Below are positions 25,290 through 36,198 of a DNA stretch of 64,000 nt, one piece after another (position 1 is the first letter of the stretch; the number at the start of each line of letters is the position of its first letter). The stretch is taken from the NCBI RefSeq assembly GCF_947496515.1, contig NZ_CANMDB010000003.1, positions 124,001-188,000 on the forward strand, given 5' to 3'. Source of the stretch: an uncultured Roseobacter sp. Lineage in GTDB: Bacteria > Pseudomonadota > Alphaproteobacteria > Rhodobacterales > Rhodobacteraceae. The notes below the pieces were generated by a model, which was given only the letters and a program-made list of their open reading frames with translations, ran no database searches and was not told the DNA's origin. A program made the position numbers and the translations under genes.

Positions 25290-26909
25290 ATGGCAATTAC
25301 GTCTGCGAACCAGCTTGAGCTGTTGCAAACCGCTGAGGCCGTGGCCCGCGAAAAGATGATCGACCCCGCGCTGGTGGTCGAGGCGATGGAAGAATCGCTC
25401 GCGCGTGCGGCCAAGTCCCGCTACGGCGCTGAAATGGACATCCGCGTCAGCATCGACCGCAAGACGGGCCGCGCGACCTTTACCCGTGTGCGTACCGTGG
25501 TCGAGGAAGAAGAGCTGGAGAATTACCAGGCCGAATTCACCGTCGAGCAGGCCAAGCAATACATGGAAAACCCGGAGGTCGGGCAGGAGTTCGTCGAAGA
25601 GGTTCCCCCGGTCGAGATGGGCCGCATCGCCGCGCAATCCGCCAAGCAGGTGATTCTCCAAAAGGTGCGCGAAGCCGAGCGTGATCGCCAGTTCGAGGAA
25701 TTCAAGGACCGCGCGGGCACGATCATCAACGGTCTGGTCAAGCGCGAAGAGTATGGCAACGTCATCGTTGATGTGGGCGCGGGCGAGGCGATCCTGCGCC
25801 GCAATGAAAAGATCGGGCGTGAAAGCTACCGGCCCAATGATCGCATCCGCGTCTACATCAAGGACGTGCGGCGCGAACAGCGCGGCCCGCAGATCTTCCT
25901 GTCGCGCACGGCGCCGGAGTTCATGGCCGAGCTTTTCAAGATGGAAGTGCCCGAGATCTACGACGGCATCATCGAGATCAAGGCGGTCGCGCGCGACCCG
26001 GGTTCGCGCGCCAAGATCGCGGTGATTTCCTATGACAACTCCATCGACCCGGTGGGCGCTTGTGTCGGTATGCGCGGCTCCCGCGTGCAGGCCGTCGTAA
26101 ATGAGCTGCAGGGCGAGAAGATCGACATCATTCCGTGGAACGAAGACCAGCCCACGTTCCTGGTGAACGCGCTGCAGCCTGCCGAAGTGTCCAAAGTGGT
26201 TCTGGACGAGGAAGCGGGCAAGATCGAGGTGGTGGTACCCGAGGAGCAGCTGAGCCTCGCCATCGGTCGTCGCGGTCAGAACGTGCGGCTGGCGTCGCAG
26301 CTGACCGGGCTCGACATCGACATCATGACCGAAGAGCAGGAGAGCCAGCGCCGTCAGGCCGAGTTCGAGCTGCGCACGAAACTCTTTGTCGACAATCTCG
26401 ATCTGGATGAGTTCTTTGCGCAACTGCTTGTTTCCGAAGGTTTTACCAACCTCGAAGAAGTGGCATACGTCGAGCTGGACGAGTTGCTGGTGATCGACGG
26501 TGTGGACGAAGACACCGCAAAAGAGCTGCAGGCCCGCGCCCAAGACGTGCTCGAAGCGCAGAACAAGGCCGCTCTTGAAAACGCGCGAAGCATGGGTGTG
26601 GAGGACAGCCTTATTGAATTTGAGGGGCTGACCCCCCAAATGGTAGAGGCGCTAGCCAAGGACGACGTCAAAACCCTCGAAGATTTTGCGACCTGTGCGG
26701 ATTGGGAACTGGCCGGCGGCTGGACGACCGTGGACGGCGAGCGCGTCAAGGACGATGGGGTGCTCGAACCCTTCGACATCTCGCTGGAAGAAGCTCAGGA
26801 TCTGATCATGACCGCCCGCGTCCTGCTGGGCTGGGTCGATCCCGCCGATCTGGAGGCCGAGGCCGAAGAGACGGACGAGGATGCCGAAACGGAGGAAGCC
26901 GGGGTCTGA
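25290..26909 (+). CDS. nusA: transcription termination/antitermination factor NusA
   Basis: A 539-aa NusA with the N-terminal RNA polymerase-binding domain, S1 domain (about residues 135-200), two KH domains (about 230-345, with [18 protein letters not shown] and the second-[19 protein letters not shown]) and two acidic AR2-type repeats ending in an acidic tail. It binds RNA polymerase and modulates pausing, termination and antitermination. It starts immediately after the rimP stop and its last 29 bp may overlap a longer ylxR frame. Confidence 0.97.
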   Translation: MAITSANQLELLQTAEAVAREKMIDPALVVEAMEESLARAAKSRYGAEMDIRVSIDRKTGRATFTRVRTVVEEEELENYQAEFTVEQAKQYMENPEVGQEFVEEVPPVEMGRIAAQSAKQVILQKVREAERDRQFEEFKDRAGTIINGLVKREEYGNVIVDVGAGEAILRRNEKIGRESYRPNDRIRVYIKDVRREQRGPQIFLSRTAPEFMAELFKMEVPEIYDGIIEIKAVARDPGSRAKIAVISYDNSIDPVGACVGMRGSRVQAVVNELQGEKIDIIPWNEDQPTFLVNALQPAEVSKVVLDEEAGKIEVVVPEEQLSLAIGRRGQNVRLASQLTGLDIDIMTEEQESQRRQAEFELRTKLFVDNLDLDEFFAQLLVSEGFTNLEEVAYVELDELLVIDGVDEDTAKELQARAQDVLEAQNKAALENARSMGVEDSLIEFEGLTPQMVEALAKDDVKTLEDFATCADWELAGGWTTVDGERVKDDGVLEPFDISLEEAQDLIMTARVLLGWVDPADLEAEAEETDEDAETEEAGV

Positions 26910-26931
26910 TTTCAGGCCTCGGGGTCTCCTG

Positions 26932-27552
26932 ATGGGTCGCGGTGGCGCTCCCAAAGACCGCGGTGACGGTCCTGACCGCAAGTGTATTGCCACGGGCGAG
27001 GTGCAGCCTAAATTTGGGCTTATCCGTTTTGTGGTCGGACCCGCGGGTCAGATCGTGCCGGATGTTCTGGGCAAGCTGCCCGGCCGTGGCATCTATGTGG
27101 CTGCGGACCGCGCCGCCCTTGAAATGGCCGTGAAGAAACGGCTCTTTGCGCGCGGTGCCAAACAGGCGGTGACGCTGCCCGATGATCTGGTTGCGGAGGT
27201 CGAACGACAGCTGGCCCGGCGTGTGGTCGATCTGATCTCGCTCCAGCGCAAGGCAGGCAAGGCCGTCGCGGGCTACGAAAAGGTGAAGAACTGGCTTCAG
27301 ATGGAAGAAGCCGAAGTATTGATCCAGGCCGTCGACGGGTCGGGACGCGGCAAGTCGAAACTGAGTACGCCGCATTTCGGCCACTACATCGGCTGGCTGA
27401 CGGCAGAGGAATTGGGTTTGGCATTCGGACGTCAAACTGTGATACATGGGGCGCTCGCCTCTGGTGGACTCACGCAACGTGTTGTAGAGGAAGCCAACCG
27501 ACTAAAAGGCGTGCGCGAATTGATGGGTGGCAACGGCCATCCGAAAGGATAG
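26932..27552 (+). CDS. ylxR: YlxR/DUF448 RNA-binding protein fused to an L7Ae-like domain
   Basis: A 206-aa protein. The N-terminal YlxR (DUF448) domain shows the RKCIATGE motif, then LIRFVVGP and LPGRGIYVAADR. A second part from about residue 95 (RQLARRVVDLISLQRKAGKAVAGYEKV) resembles an L7Ae/L30e RNA-binding fold. The same architecture is usual in alphaproteobacterial nusA-infB operons. The ATG at 26932 matches family starts; an ATG at 26881 overlapping nusA is possible. Role in RNA binding or transcription-translation control is inferred from family and operon. Confidence 0.88.
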   Translation: MGRGGAPKDRGDGPDRKCIATGEVQPKFGLIRFVVGPAGQIVPDVLGKLPGRGIYVAADRAALEMAVKKRLFARGAKQAVTLPDDLVAEVERQLARRVVDLISLQRKAGKAVAGYEKVKNWLQMEEAEVLIQAVDGSGRGKSKLSTPHFGHYIGWLTAEELGLAFGRQTVIHGALASGGLTQRVVEEANRLKGVRELMGGNGHPKG

Positions 27553-27561
27553 ACGAGCTTC

Positions 27562-30033
27562 ATGAGCGATACTGACGGCAAGAAAACATTGGGTCTGCGC
27601 GGCGGCGCGCGTCCGGGCAACGTAAAGCAGAGCTTTAGCCACGGGCGGACCAAGAACGTCGTGGTTGAGACCAAGCGCAAGCGTGTCGTGGTGCCCAAGC
27701 CGGGTGCCGCCAAGTCCGGGTCTGGCGGGGCCGCTATCGGCGATCCGTCCAAACGGCCTGCGGGCATTTCTGATGCGGAGATGGAGCGTCGTCTGAAGGC
27801 GGTTCAGGCTGCCAAGGCGCGTGAAGTCGAAGAGGCTGCTGCCCGCGAGGCAGAAGAGAAGGCCCGCGCCGAAGATCGTGAACGCCGCCGTGCCGAGCAG
27901 GAAGAGAAAGAGCGCGCCGAGCGGGAGCGTGAGGAAAGCCTCAAGGCCAAGGCCGAAGAGGATCAACGCCGTAAGGATGAAGCCGAGGCAGCGGCCAAAG
28001 CGGCAGCCGCCCCCGCCGCCGAGCCTGTGGTGGCGCGTCCGACCAGTGCCAAGGCACCCGATGCTGCACCGCGCAAGCAAGAGCGCGAGCGCGACAACAA
28101 CAAGCGCGGTGGCAAGGGCGGCGAGGACAATCGCCGCTCGGGCAAGCTGACGCTGAACCAGGCGCTGCGCGGCGGCGAAGGTGGACGCCAACGCTCCATG
28201 GCGGCGATGAAGCGCAAGCAGGAACGCGCGCGGCAAAAGGCCATGGGTGGCCCGGTCGAGCGTGAAAAGGTTGTGCGCGACGTCCAGGTGCCCGAGGCGA
28301 TTGTCGTCTCGGAACTGGCCAACCGCATGTCCGAGAAGGTTGGCGAGGTCGTCAAGGCGTTGATGAACAACGGCATGATGGTCACCCAGAACCAGACCAT
28401 TGATCAGGACACCGCGGAGCTGATCGTCGAAGAGTTTGGCCATAAGGTCGTCCGGGTCTCCGATGCGGACGTCGAGGACGTGATCAAGGAGATCGAAGAC
28501 GACGCCAAGGATCTGCAGTCACGCCCACCGGTCATCACGATCATGGGTCACGTGGATCACGGCAAGACCTCTCTGCTGGACGCAATCCGCAATGCCAAGG
28601 TTGTGGCGGGCGAGGCCGGTGGTATCACCCAGCACATCGGTGCCTATCAGGTGAAGACCGAAAGCGGCCAGTTGTTGAGCTTCCTCGACACGCCGGGCCA
28701 CGCGGCCTTTACCTCCATGCGCTCGCGTGGGGCACAGGTGACGGACATCGTCGTTCTGGTGGTTGCTGCGGATGACGCAGTGATGCCTCAGACCATCGAG
28801 GCGATCAACCACGCCAAGGCCGCGCAGGTCCCGATGATCGTGGCGATCAACAAGATCGACCGCCCGGCAGCGAACCCCGACAAGGTGCGGACGGATCTGC
28901 TGCAACATGAGGTCATCGTCGAGAAGATGTCCGGTGACGTGCAGGATGTCGAGGTTTCCGCGATCACGGGTCAGGGTCTGGACGAGCTGTTGGAAGCGAT
29001 TGCGCTGCAAGCGGAGATCCTGGAGCTCAAGGCCAACCCTGATCGTGCGGCCATCGGCGCGGTGATCGAAGCGCAGCTTGACGTGGGTCGCGGGCCGGTC
29101 GCCACCGTCCTGGTTCAGAACGGAACGCTGCAGCAGGGCGATATCTTTGTCGTGGGCGAGCAGTACGGCAAGGTCCGCGCGCTGATCAACGACAAAGGCG
29201 ACCGGGTCAAAAAGGCCGGGCCTTCTGTGCCGGTCGAGGTGTTGGGCCTCAACGGTACGCCCGAAGCAGGCGATGTGCTGAACGTGACAGATACCGAAGC
29301 GCAGGCGCGTGAAATTGCTGAGTACCGCGAAAATGCGGCCAAGGACAAACGTGCGGCTGCGGGTGCTGCCACAACGCTCGAACAGCTGATGGCCAACGCC
29401 AAGGCAGACGAGAATGTCAGCGAGCTGCCCATTCTGGTTAAAGCGGACGTGCAGGGCTCTGCCGAGGCTATCGTTCAGGCGATGGAGAAAATCGGCAACG
29501 ACGAGGTGCGTGTGCGTGTTCTGCACTCCGGTGTGGGGGCCATCACGGAAACGGACGTGGGTCTGGCAGAAGCCAGCGGCGCGCCGATCATGGGTTTCAA
29601 CGTTCGGGCCAATGCCTCGGCACGCAACACGGCCAACCAGAAGGGTGTGGAGATCCGCTACTACTCGGTGATCTACGACCTTGTGGACGACGTGAAAGCG
29701 GCGGCCTCTGGCCTGCTCAGCGCGGAGATCCGCGAGAACTTCATCGGGTACGCGACCATCAAGGAAGTCTTCAAGGTCACCGGTGTCGGCAAGGTTGCAG
29801 GCTGTCTGGTCACCGAAGGCGTTGCACGCCGCTCGGCCGGTGTGCGTCTGCTGCGCGACAACGTGGTGATCCACGAAGGAACGCTCAAAACGCTCAAGCG
29901 CTTCAAGGATGAAGTGGCGGAGGTTCAGTCCGGTCAGGAATGTGGTATGGCGTTCGAGAACTACGACGATATCCGCGCCGATGACGTGATCGAGATCTTC
30001 GAGCGCGAAGAGGTGACCCGGACGCTCAGCTAA
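27562..30033 (+). CDS. infB: translation initiation factor IF-2
   Basis: An 823-aa IF-2. The N-terminal 280 residues are low-complexity, rich in Lys, Arg, Glu and Ala, with a long charged helix. The GTPase domain follows with [12 protein letters not shown] (G1), DTPGHAAF (G3) and NKIDRP (G4), then the C-terminal IF2 domains with the fMet-tRNA binding part. Normal length. It is the last gene of the rimP-nusA-ylxR-infB operon; the stop codon is followed at once by a long hairpin. Confidence 0.97.
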   Translation: MSDTDGKKTLGLRGGARPGNVKQSFSHGRTKNVVVETKRKRVVVPKPGAAKSGSGGAAIGDPSKRPAGISDAEMERRLKAVQAAKAREVEEAAAREAEEKARAEDRERRRAEQEEKERAEREREESLKAKAEEDQRRKDEAEAAAKAAAAPAAEPVVARPTSAKAPDAAPRKQERERDNNKRGGKGGEDNRRSGKLTLNQALRGGEGGRQRSMAAMKRKQERARQKAMGGPVEREKVVRDVQVPEAIVVSELANRMSEKVGEVVKALMNNGMMVTQNQTIDQDTAELIVEEFGHKVVRVSDADVEDVIKEIEDDAKDLQSRPPVITIMGHVDHGKTSLLDAIRNAKVVAGEAGGITQHIGAYQVKTESGQLLSFLDTPGHAAFTSMRSRGAQVTDIVVLVVAADDAVMPQTIEAINHAKAAQVPMIVAINKIDRPAANPDKVRTDLLQHEVIVEKMSGDVQDVEVSAITGQGLDELLEAIALQAEILELKANPDRAAIGAVIEAQLDVGRGPVATVLVQNGTLQQGDIFVVGEQYGKVRALINDKGDRVKKAGPSVPVEVLGLNGTPEAGDVLNVTDTEAQAREIAEYRENAAKDKRAAAGAATTLEQLMANAKADENVSELPILVKADVQGSAEAIVQAMEKIGNDEVRVRVLHSGVGAITETDVGLAEASGAPIMGFNVRANASARNTANQKGVEIRYYSVIYDLVDDVKAAASGLLSAEIRENFIGYATIKEVFKVTGVGKVAGCLVTEGVARRSAGVRLLRDNVVIHEGTLKTLKRFKDEVAEVQSGQECGMAFENYDDIRADDVIEIFEREEVTRTLS

Positions 30034-30124
30034 GGCGTCATGCGAAGACCTAAGTCACGCAGTGCTGTCTGAAATCCTGGATTTCAACGCTCTGCGTGAT
30101 GCGTAAGGTACTTCGTTAGACGCC
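30034..30124 (+). terminator. 91-nt long imperfect hairpin immediately after infB
   Basis: Nested complementary arms begin one base after the infB stop: GGCGTC with GACGCC, GCGAAG with CTTCGT (one G-U), ACCT with AGGT, TCACGCAG (30055-30062) with CTGCGTGA (30092-30099), and an inner GAAAT/ATTTC. No T-run follows. It may be an mRNA-stabilising 3' structure, a Rho-linked stop or a mobile palindromic element. Confidence 0.6.
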
Positions 30125-30179
30125 ACCAAGCGTTTTACTGTAAGGTTTTTCGGGCTTTGACATGGCGGGAACGGATGGA

Positions 30180-30203
30180 GCGCTGAGCGTGATCGCTCGG
30201 CGC
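30180..30203 (+). other. 10-bp stem-loop downstream of infB
   Basis: GCGCTGAGCG and CGCTCGGCGC pair over 10 bp (one G-U) around a TGAT loop. No T-run follows. It belongs to the 30034-30431 stretch that otherwise contains no credible gene: the 73-aa frame at 30224 has no start signal or known domain. Confidence 0.4.
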
Positions 30204-30431
30204 AAGTATCTTCACTGAAGCCTTTGAGATTTTGCGCCAGTGTCTCCCGCCAAAAGCCGGGATGTCAGTATCGGTTGTTTACAGGAAAGCTGCGGCGCCT
30301 GTTGCAGCCGCTAAACGCCTGCCTTGAGTTTGCCAACAATACGCTGACTGTTTTGGTTCAAGTTGCAAATCGACGCGGAAAAGGGGACGGCAAAATGTCC
30401 ATCCCCTCTTTCTTGGCTACAAGTGCGTTAC

Positions 30432-30566
30432 TCAGGCCGCTTTAACGACGGGCGAACCTGCGTAGCTTGTATCATCCACCTTTACGACAATCCGTCCATC
30501 GGGCAACGCCCGAACGTATTGACCTTGAATGGAAATAGCACTCCCCAGAGTGATCGTTCGTAACAT
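30432..30566 (-). CDS. 44-aa small protein with a strong ribosome binding site
   Basis: ATG at 30566 on the minus strand, with GGGAGGA 7 nt upstream. The protein reads MLRTITLGSAISIQGQYVRA, then LPDGRIVVKVDDTSYAGSPV and ends VKAA. It has the alternating hydrophobic pattern of a small beta-sheet protein (ITLGSAISIQG, RIVVKVD). It has no signal peptide, membrane segment or cysteine. It looks like one of the short, strongly initiated proteins seen in roseobacters, but I cannot name its family. A degenerate copy of its 5' part lies 200 bp away at 30740. Confidence 0.6.
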   Translation of the reverse strand: MLRTITLGSAISIQGQYVRALPDGRIVVKVDDTSYAGSPVVKAA

Positions 30567-30672
30567 GCCTCTCTCCTCCCCAGGAATAAGACTAGTTTGA
30601 GCGTACCGTAATTATCTTAAATTACCATAAACAATTTCGACACATTCTGCTGCATTGGCGAATTTTTGCGTA

Positions 30673-30705
30673 GGCAGTCGCCTTAAAGGCGAGCAAGCGA
30701 CTGCC
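30673..30705. repeat. 9-bp inverted repeat with inner alternative stem
   Basis: GGCAGTCGC (30673-30681) and GCGACTGCC (30697-30705) are exact complements. The enclosed sequence can form an alternative hairpin CGCC/GGCG that competes with the outer stem. It lies between the 44-aa gene and the decayed copy. Confidence 0.5.
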
Positions 30706-30739
30706 CATAACCGCTTAAAATTTCAGCAGATGGCTTTGA

Positions 30740-30771
30740 TGGAGATAGCACTCCGAAAAAGTGATGCGATT
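30740..30771 (-). pseudogene. decayed partial copy of the 44-aa gene
   Basis: Read on the minus strand, this stretch aligns with the start of the 44-aa gene: ATCACT, then GGAGTGCTAT and TCCAT are shared, with an extra base between them that shifts the frame. A TGA occurs soon after and no ATG with a ribosome binding site precedes it. It appears to be the remnant of a tandem duplicate. Confidence 0.45.
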
Positions 30772-30788
30772 TTAAGCAGTTGCCTAGA

Positions 30789-31187
30789 TCACAGCCAGTC
30801 GCGCAGGATGGGAATCAACGGAATATCCGCCTCTGGCATAGGGTATTGCTTCAGATCTGCGGAGCGTACCCACTTCAACGCCTGATTCTCTCTTGAAATC
30901 GGCGTGCCTTCCCACTTGCGGCAGGCAAAGAGCGGCATCAGCAGGTGAAAATCATCGTAGCTGTGGCTGGCAAAGGTCAAGGGCGCGAGGCAAGACTGCC
31001 ACGTGTTGATCCCCAACTCCTCTTCCAACTCGCGGATCAGCGCCGCTTCGGGTGTCTCGCCGGATTCAACCTTGCCGCCCGGAAACTCCCACAGCCCTGC
31101 CATGGATTTCCCTTCGGGTCGTTGAGCCAGCAGGATGCGCCCATCCACGTCGATCAGCGCCACCGCAGAGACGAGAACCACTTTCAT
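30789..31187 (-). CDS. mutT: MutT-type 8-oxo-dGTP diphosphatase (Nudix)
   Basis: A 132-aa MutT. The Nudix box is GGKVESGETPEAALIRELEEELGI, a perfect match to the consensus, preceded by the MutT-specific LLAQRPEGKSMAGLWEFPGG (segment around LWEFPGGK). It hydrolyses oxidised guanine nucleotides to prevent A:T to C:G mutations. It starts 4 bp after the argJ stop on the same strand, so argJ and mutT probably form an operon, together with the parvulin gene 6 bp upstream of argJ. Confidence 0.94.
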   Translation of the reverse strand: MKVVLVSAVALIDVDGRILLAQRPEGKSMAGLWEFPGGKVESGETPEAALIRELEEELGINTWQSCLAPLTFASHSYDDFHLLMPLFACRKWEGTPISRENQALKWVRSADLKQYPMPEADIPLIPILRDWL

Positions 31188-31191
31188 CGCA

Positions 31192-32418
31192 TCACGACCG
31201 GTAGTCAGCGTTGATGTCGATGTACCCGTGCGTCAGATCGCAGGTCCAGACGGTGGCAGCCCCCTCGCCCAGCCCGATATCGACAGTGATGAAAATGCTC
31301 TGTTCCTTCATGTGCCTGGCTGCGGCGGCCTCGTCGTAATCCGGGCTGACCCAGCCTTTTTCAGCAACGGGAACATCGCCGAAGCGGATGGAGAGCTGAT
31401 CGCGATCCGCCTCTGCGCCTGACTTGCCGACGGCCATCACGACACGGCCCCAGTTGGGATCTTCACCGGCGATGGCCGTCTTGACCAAAGGGGAATTGGC
31501 AATCGACAGGGCGTGCCTGCGCGCGTCTTTATCGTTCACGGCACCGCTCACCCGGATCTCGACGAATTTCGTCGCTCCTTCGCCGTCACGGACCACCTGG
31601 TGCGCGAGATCCAGCATTACCTTGTGCAGCGCCGCCTCGAAGCCTGCGTCACCGGTCACATCGACGCCCGACGCACCCGTGGCTGCCACCAGCATCGTGT
31701 CGGAGGTTGAGGTATCACCATCCACGGTGATGCAATTGAACGTCCGTGCGTTCTGACGGCTGACCATGTCCTGCAGGTCCGCCTGGCCGATCCGGGCGTC
31801 GGTGAAGATATAGACCAGCATGGTGGCCATATCCGGCGCGATCATGCCAGAGCCTTTGGCGATGCCCGAGATGGTCACGGTCTTACCTCCCAGATCAACC
31901 GTTGCGCCGGCGCCCTTGGCAAAAGTGTCGGTGGTCATGATGGCACGGGCCGCGGCGGCAATCCCGTCGGGGGAGAGTGCCTTTGCGAGCGTATCCAGAT
32001 GCGCTGTGATCCGGTCAAAGGGCAGAGGTTCGCCAATCACACCGGTGGATGAGGTAAAGACCCGGGCGTGCGGTACATCACAGGCCCGCGCCGCCGCGTC
32101 GGTGATGGCAGAGACGGCCTCCCGCCCCCTGCCGCCGGTGAACGCATTGGCGTTGCCGGAGTTCACCAGGATCACCGCGCCGGCCTCCGACGCACCGCCG
32201 ATCTTTTCTTCGCAGTCCAGCACGGGTGCCGCGCGGGTCGAGGAGGTGGTGAAAACGCCCGCCAGCACCGTGCCCGGATCCAGTTGCGCCAGCATCACAT
32301 CGTCACGCCCCCGGTAGCGCACGCCCGCTGCAACCGTCGCAAAGCGAACACCTTCAACGGGCTGCAATGCCGGAAAGGCTGCCGGGGCGAGCGGCGAGAC
32401 TGAGGTCTTCTTGGCCAT
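31192..32418 (-). CDS. argJ: bifunctional glutamate N-acetyltransferase / amino-acid acetyltransferase
   Basis: Transfers the acetyl group from N-acetylornithine to glutamate in the cyclic arginine pathway. The 408-aa precursor contains the self-cleavage site before the threonine nucleophile in [11 protein letters not shown], preceded by GIAKGSGMI. Other family blocks are [11 protein letters not shown] and [17 protein letters not shown]. Full length. The start ATG is 6 bp after the parvulin gene's frame ends, and mutT follows directly. The other arginine gene in the window is argG. Confidence 0.96.
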   Translation of the reverse strand: MAKKTSVSPLAPAAFPALQPVEGVRFATVAAGVRYRGRDDVMLAQLDPGTVLAGVFTTSSTRAAPVLDCEEKIGGASEAGAVILVNSGNANAFTGGRGREAVSAITDAAARACDVPHARVFTSSTGVIGEPLPFDRITAHLDTLAKALSPDGIAAAARAIMTTDTFAKGAGATVDLGGKTVTISGIAKGSGMIAPDMATMLVYIFTDARIGQADLQDMVSRQNARTFNCITVDGDTSTSDTMLVAATGASGVDVTGDAGFEAALHKVMLDLAHQVVRDGEGATKFVEIRVSGAVNDKDARRHALSIANSPLVKTAIAGEDPNWGRVVMAVGKSGAEADRDQLSIRFGDVPVAEKGWVSPDYDEAAAARHMKEQSIFITVDIGLGEGAATVWTCDLTHGYIDINADYRS

Positions 32419-32424
32419 CCCGGA

Positions 32425-33288
32425 TCAGTCCAACAGGTCGGTCCGGTTCACCAGCTCAGGGTCGATCGCCGGTTCCGCCCGCATCTGCACATCCGCATCT
32501 TCCGGCGCGGTGGAGATAATTTCCTGCGCCTTGATGTTTTCCAGCTCTGCGGTCAGCTGATCGCGGACATCTTCCAGCGTCGGGATCGCCGTCTCGCGTG
32601 CATCGTTGAGCCGGATGATGTGCCAGCCAAATTGCGTCTGCACCGGATCGGAGATTTCACCGACCCCCAAGGCGATCGTCGCCGCCTCAAAGTCCGGGAC
32701 CATCATGCCCGCGCCGAACCAGCCAAGCTGACCACCATTGGGACCGGAGGGGCCGGTGGATTTATCGCGTGCGGTCACGGCGAAATCCGCCCCACCATCC
32801 AGCGCTTCCTTGACAGCGATGGCTTCCTCTTCGGTCTTCAGCAGGATGTGGGAGGCGTTATATTCCTCCTCTGGATCAATGCTGCCGAACTGCTCATCAT
32901 AGAGCGCCTGTATCTCTTCTTCGGTCACGGTGCCGTCGACAAGCATGGTGATCGCGCCAAAAGCCTTGCGCGAGCGGACCTCGTTCTCCAGCACCTTCTG
33001 GAGCCGCAGGGGCAGCTGATCGCCGAGGTTCTGAGCCAGCGCTGTCTGTTGGATCAATTGTTGAAGGATACCGTTGTAAAGCTCGTCCGCAGGCACGTTG
33101 TTATACTGCTCCGGGAGCGTTTCACGGGCTGCGATCACATGGCCCAGGGTGATCTCTTCGCCGTTGACGGTGGCAAGTACCGTCGCGGCCGTCGGCTCCT
33201 CAGCGGGGGCCGTATCCTGCGCCCAGCCGGGGAGCGCCAGGCAAAGCGAAAGAGCCGCACCGGCCAGGGGTCTGAGGTGTTTGTGCAT
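32425..33288 (-). CDS. periplasmic parvulin-type peptidyl-prolyl isomerase
   Basis: A 287-aa exported protein: signal peptide ending in LPGWAQDT, a SurA/PrsA-like helical N-terminal region, then a PpiC rotamase domain (about 140-235: [38 protein letters not shown]). It should fold or isomerise periplasmic or outer-membrane proteins. The ATG at 33288 has AAGGA upstream; the frame extends back to 33375 without supporting signals. Divergent from secA over 174 bp, a meaningful pairing for an envelope-protein folding factor. Confidence 0.92.
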   Translation of the reverse strand: MHKHLRPLAGAALSLCLALPGWAQDTAPAEEPTAATVLATVNGEEITLGHVIAARETLPEQYNNVPADELYNGILQQLIQQTALAQNLGDQLPLRLQKVLENEVRSRKAFGAITMLVDGTVTEEEIQALYDEQFGSIDPEEEYNASHILLKTEEEAIAVKEALDGGADFAVTARDKSTGPSGPNGGQLGWFGAGMMVPDFEAATIALGVGEISDPVQTQFGWHIIRLNDARETAIPTLEDVRDQLTAELENIKAQEIISTAPEDADVQMRAEPAIDPELVNRTDLLD

Positions 33289-33462
33289 GGATCGGTCCTT
33301 GGGCTGCGGTGCGCGAAAAGCGCAACATTGACACGGTTTGGCGCGCCCCTTACATCGCCCTATGGGCTTGGTCAAAGGGTGACCAGTCCGTCTTATCTAT
33401 GGGCTGTGTCGCGGACGAGCAAGCACATCGGCACCAATCGTACAACTTCGGCTGGAGAATGC

Positions 33463-36198
33463 ATGCTGGGCATCGGAACACTCGCGAAAAAGGTTTTTGG
33501 CACGCCCAATGACCGCAAAGTCAAAGCGACCCGCCCCCTGATTGACGCGATCAACGCATTGGAACCGGAGTATGAGGCGCTCAGCGATCTTGAGATCAAA
33601 GAGAAGACCGAAGCGCTCCGGGTGCGGGCGCTCGAGGGTGAGAGCCTCGACGATCTGTTGCCCGAGGCTTTTGCCAACTGCCGCGAGGCCGCACGGCGTG
33701 CGCTTGGGCTGCGGGCCTTTGATACGCAGCTGATCGGCGCGGTCTTTCTGCACCGTGGCAATATCGCCGAACAGAAGACGGGTGAGGGCAAGACCCTGAC
33801 GGCAACCTTTGCCGCTTACCTCAACGCGCTGACGGGCAAGGGTGTTCATATTGTCACCGTGAACGAATACCTTGCCAAGCGGGATGCGGCCTGGATGGGT
33901 CAGGTATTCGGCGCGCTCGGGCTCAGCACCGGGGTCGCGCATTCCGACATGCCCGAGGAGGAAAAGCGCGCCGCCTACGACAGAGACATCACCTACGCCA
34001 CGAACAACGAGCTTGGGTTCGATTACCTCCGCGATAACATGAAGTCCGAGCTGAGCCAGATTTTTCAGAAGCATCACAACTTCGCCATCGTGGACGAGGT
34101 TGATTCGATCCTGATTGACGAGGCGCGGACACCGCTGATCATCTCCGGCCCCGCGCAGGACCGGTCCGATATGTACAAGACCATCGACGTGGTCATCCCG
34201 GAGCTGGACGACAGCCATTTCGAGCTGGACGAGAAAACTCGCAATGTCACCTTCACCGACGAGGGCAACGAGTTCCTCGAAGGGTTGCTGCGCGAGCGCG
34301 ATCTGCTGGAAGAGGGCCACACGCTTTATGACCCCGAGAGCACCACCATCGTGCACCACGTCAATCAGGGTCTGCGCGCGCATAAGCTCTTTCAGCGCGA
34401 CAAGGACTATATCGTCCGCGACGACGATGTGGTGCTGATTGACGAGTTTACCGGCCGCATGATGGCGGGGCGGCGGCTGTCGGACGGGTTGCACCAAGCC
34501 ATCGAGGCCAAGGAAGGCGTCAATATCAAGCCCGAGAACGTCACGCTGGCGTCGGTCACCTTCCAGAACTACTTCCGTCTTTACGACAAGCTCGCCGGGA
34601 TGACCGGTACCGCGCTTACGGAGGCGGAAGAATTTCAGGAGATCTACGGGCTGGGTGTGGTCGAGATCCCCACCAACAAGCCCATCGCGCGGGTTGATGA
34701 GGACGATCAGGTCTACCGCACCGTGCGCGAGAAATACGAGGCGATGCTGGAGCAGATCAAGGAAAGCAACGCCAAGGGTCAGCCTGTGCTGGTCGGCACC
34801 ACCTCCATTGAAAAATCCGAAGCGCTCAGCAGTATGCTGACCGACGCGAAGATCCCCCACAATGTGCTCAACGCGCGCCAGCACGAGCAGGAGGCCCAGA
34901 TCGTCGCAGATGCCGGTAAGTTCGGCGCAGTGACCATCGCCACCAACATGGCGGGGCGCGGGACAGACATTCAGCTCGGCGGCAACGTGGACATGCAGGT
35001 GATGAACGCCATCGCCGCCGACCCGGAGGCGGACCCCGACGAGATCCGCGCGCAGATCGAACCGGAGCACGCAGGCGAAAAGGCTAAGGTGCTGGAAGCA
35101 GGCGGGCTCTATGTTCTGGCCTCCGAACGGCACGAGAGCCGCCGGATCGACAACCAACTTCGCGGTCGCTCGGGCCGTCAGGGGGACCCGGGGCGGTCGT
35201 CCTTCTACCTCAGTCTCGAAGATGACCTCATGCGCATCTTCGGCTCGGAACGGCTGGAGAAGGTGCTGACGACGCTGGGCCTGAAGGAAGGCGAGGCCAT
35301 CGTCCACCCTTGGGTCAACAAATCGCTCGAACGTGCGCAGGCCAAGGTCGAAGGGCGCAACTTTGACATCCGCAAGCAGCTGCTGAAATTCGACGATGTG
35401 ATGAACGAGCAGCGCAAGGTGATCTTTACCCAGCGGCGCGACATCATGGAGGCGGCGGACCTCAGCGAGATCACCACCGACATGCGGCATCAGGTCATTG
35501 ATGACATGATCGACGAATATCTGCCGCCCAACACCTACGCCGATCAGTGGGACGCCGAGGGCCTTCAAACCGCGGTGGCGGAGCAATTAGGCGTCAACGT
35601 TCCCGCCGCGGAATGGGCCGAGGAAGAGGGCGTGGATGACGATGTGATGCGTGAGCGTCTGGTTGAGGCATCCGACAGCTTCATGGCCAGCAAAGCCGAG
35701 CAGTTCGGTTCCGAGAACATGCGCAACATCGAAAAGCAGTTGCTTTTGCAGTCCATCGACGCGAAGTGGCGCGAACACCTGCTTACGCTTGAACATCTGC
35801 GGTCGGTCGTGGGGTTCCGAGGCTACGCGCAGCGCGATCCACTAAACGAATACAAAAATGAATCGTTTCAGTTGTTCGAAGGGATGCTGGACAGCCTGCG
35901 CTCGGACGTGACGCAAAAGCTGTCGCAAATCCGACCGCTGTCCGAGGATGAGCAGCGCGAGATGCTGGAACAGATCCGCGCGCAGCAACAGGCGGCACAA
36001 GCTGCGGCGACCTCCGCTGGTGCTGCAGGCGGTGCTGCGCCCGCCGGTGGCGCACCGGCTCAGACAGCAGCCGCTGGCGCGCCGTTGGCTGGTTTCGTCG
36101 AGGGCGATCCCACCACCTGGGGCAACCCCGGTCGCAATGACCCCTGCCCCTGTGGATCCGGCAAGAAGTTCAAACACTGTCACGGACGTCTGGTCTAG
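33463..36198 (+). CDS. secA: protein translocase ATPase SecA
   Basis: A 911-aa SecA, motor of the Sec export system. The Walker A is TGEGKT in [13 protein letters not shown], the DEAD-like box is [11 protein letters not shown], and the helicase motif [14 protein letters not shown] is present. The C-terminus is an Ala/Gln/Pro-rich linker followed by the zinc-binding SEC-C motif [16 protein letters not shown], which binds SecB. The start at 33463 has GGAG 6 nt upstream and gives the family beginning [13 protein letters not shown]; the longer open frame crosses the divergent parvulin gene. Confidence 0.97.
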   Translation: MLGIGTLAKKVFGTPNDRKVKATRPLIDAINALEPEYEALSDLEIKEKTEALRVRALEGESLDDLLPEAFANCREAARRALGLRAFDTQLIGAVFLHRGNIAEQKTGEGKTLTATFAAYLNALTGKGVHIVTVNEYLAKRDAAWMGQVFGALGLSTGVAHSDMPEEEKRAAYDRDITYATNNELGFDYLRDNMKSELSQIFQKHHNFAIVDEVDSILIDEARTPLIISGPAQDRSDMYKTIDVVIPELDDSHFELDEKTRNVTFTDEGNEFLEGLLRERDLLEEGHTLYDPESTTIVHHVNQGLRAHKLFQRDKDYIVRDDDVVLIDEFTGRMMAGRRLSDGLHQAIEAKEGVNIKPENVTLASVTFQNYFRLYDKLAGMTGTALTEAEEFQEIYGLGVVEIPTNKPIARVDEDDQVYRTVREKYEAMLEQIKESNAKGQPVLVGTTSIEKSEALSSMLTDAKIPHNVLNARQHEQEAQIVADAGKFGAVTIATNMAGRGTDIQLGGNVDMQVMNAIAADPEADPDEIRAQIEPEHAGEKAKVLEAGGLYVLASERHESRRIDNQLRGRSGRQGDPGRSSFYLSLEDDLMRIFGSERLEKVLTTLGLKEGEAIVHPWVNKSLERAQAKVEGRNFDIRKQLLKFDDVMNEQRKVIFTQRRDIMEAADLSEITTDMRHQVIDDMIDEYLPPNTYADQWDAEGLQTAVAEQLGVNVPAAEWAEEEGVDDDVMRERLVEASDSFMASKAEQFGSENMRNIEKQLLLQSIDAKWREHLLTLEHLRSVVGFRGYAQRDPLNEYKNESFQLFEGMLDSLRSDVTQKLSQIRPLSEDEQREMLEQIRAQQQAAQAAATSAGAAGGAAPAGGAPAQTAAAGAPLAGFVEGDPTTWGNPGRNDPCPCGSGKKFKHCHGRLV

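Noticed and set aside
23556-26639. A 1027-codon open frame on the minus strand opposite rimP-nusA
   Set aside because: Antisense shadow of high-GC coding sequence: no start signal and no recognisable domain, while both sense genes are certain.
30224-30445. 73-aa plus-strand frame between infB and mutT
   Set aside because: No ribosome binding site or domain, and it overlaps the better-supported 44-aa gene on the other strand.
33397-35586. A 729-codon open frame on the minus strand opposite secA
   Set aside because: Shadow of the secA codon bias; composition is His/Arg/Leu-rich without a family signature.
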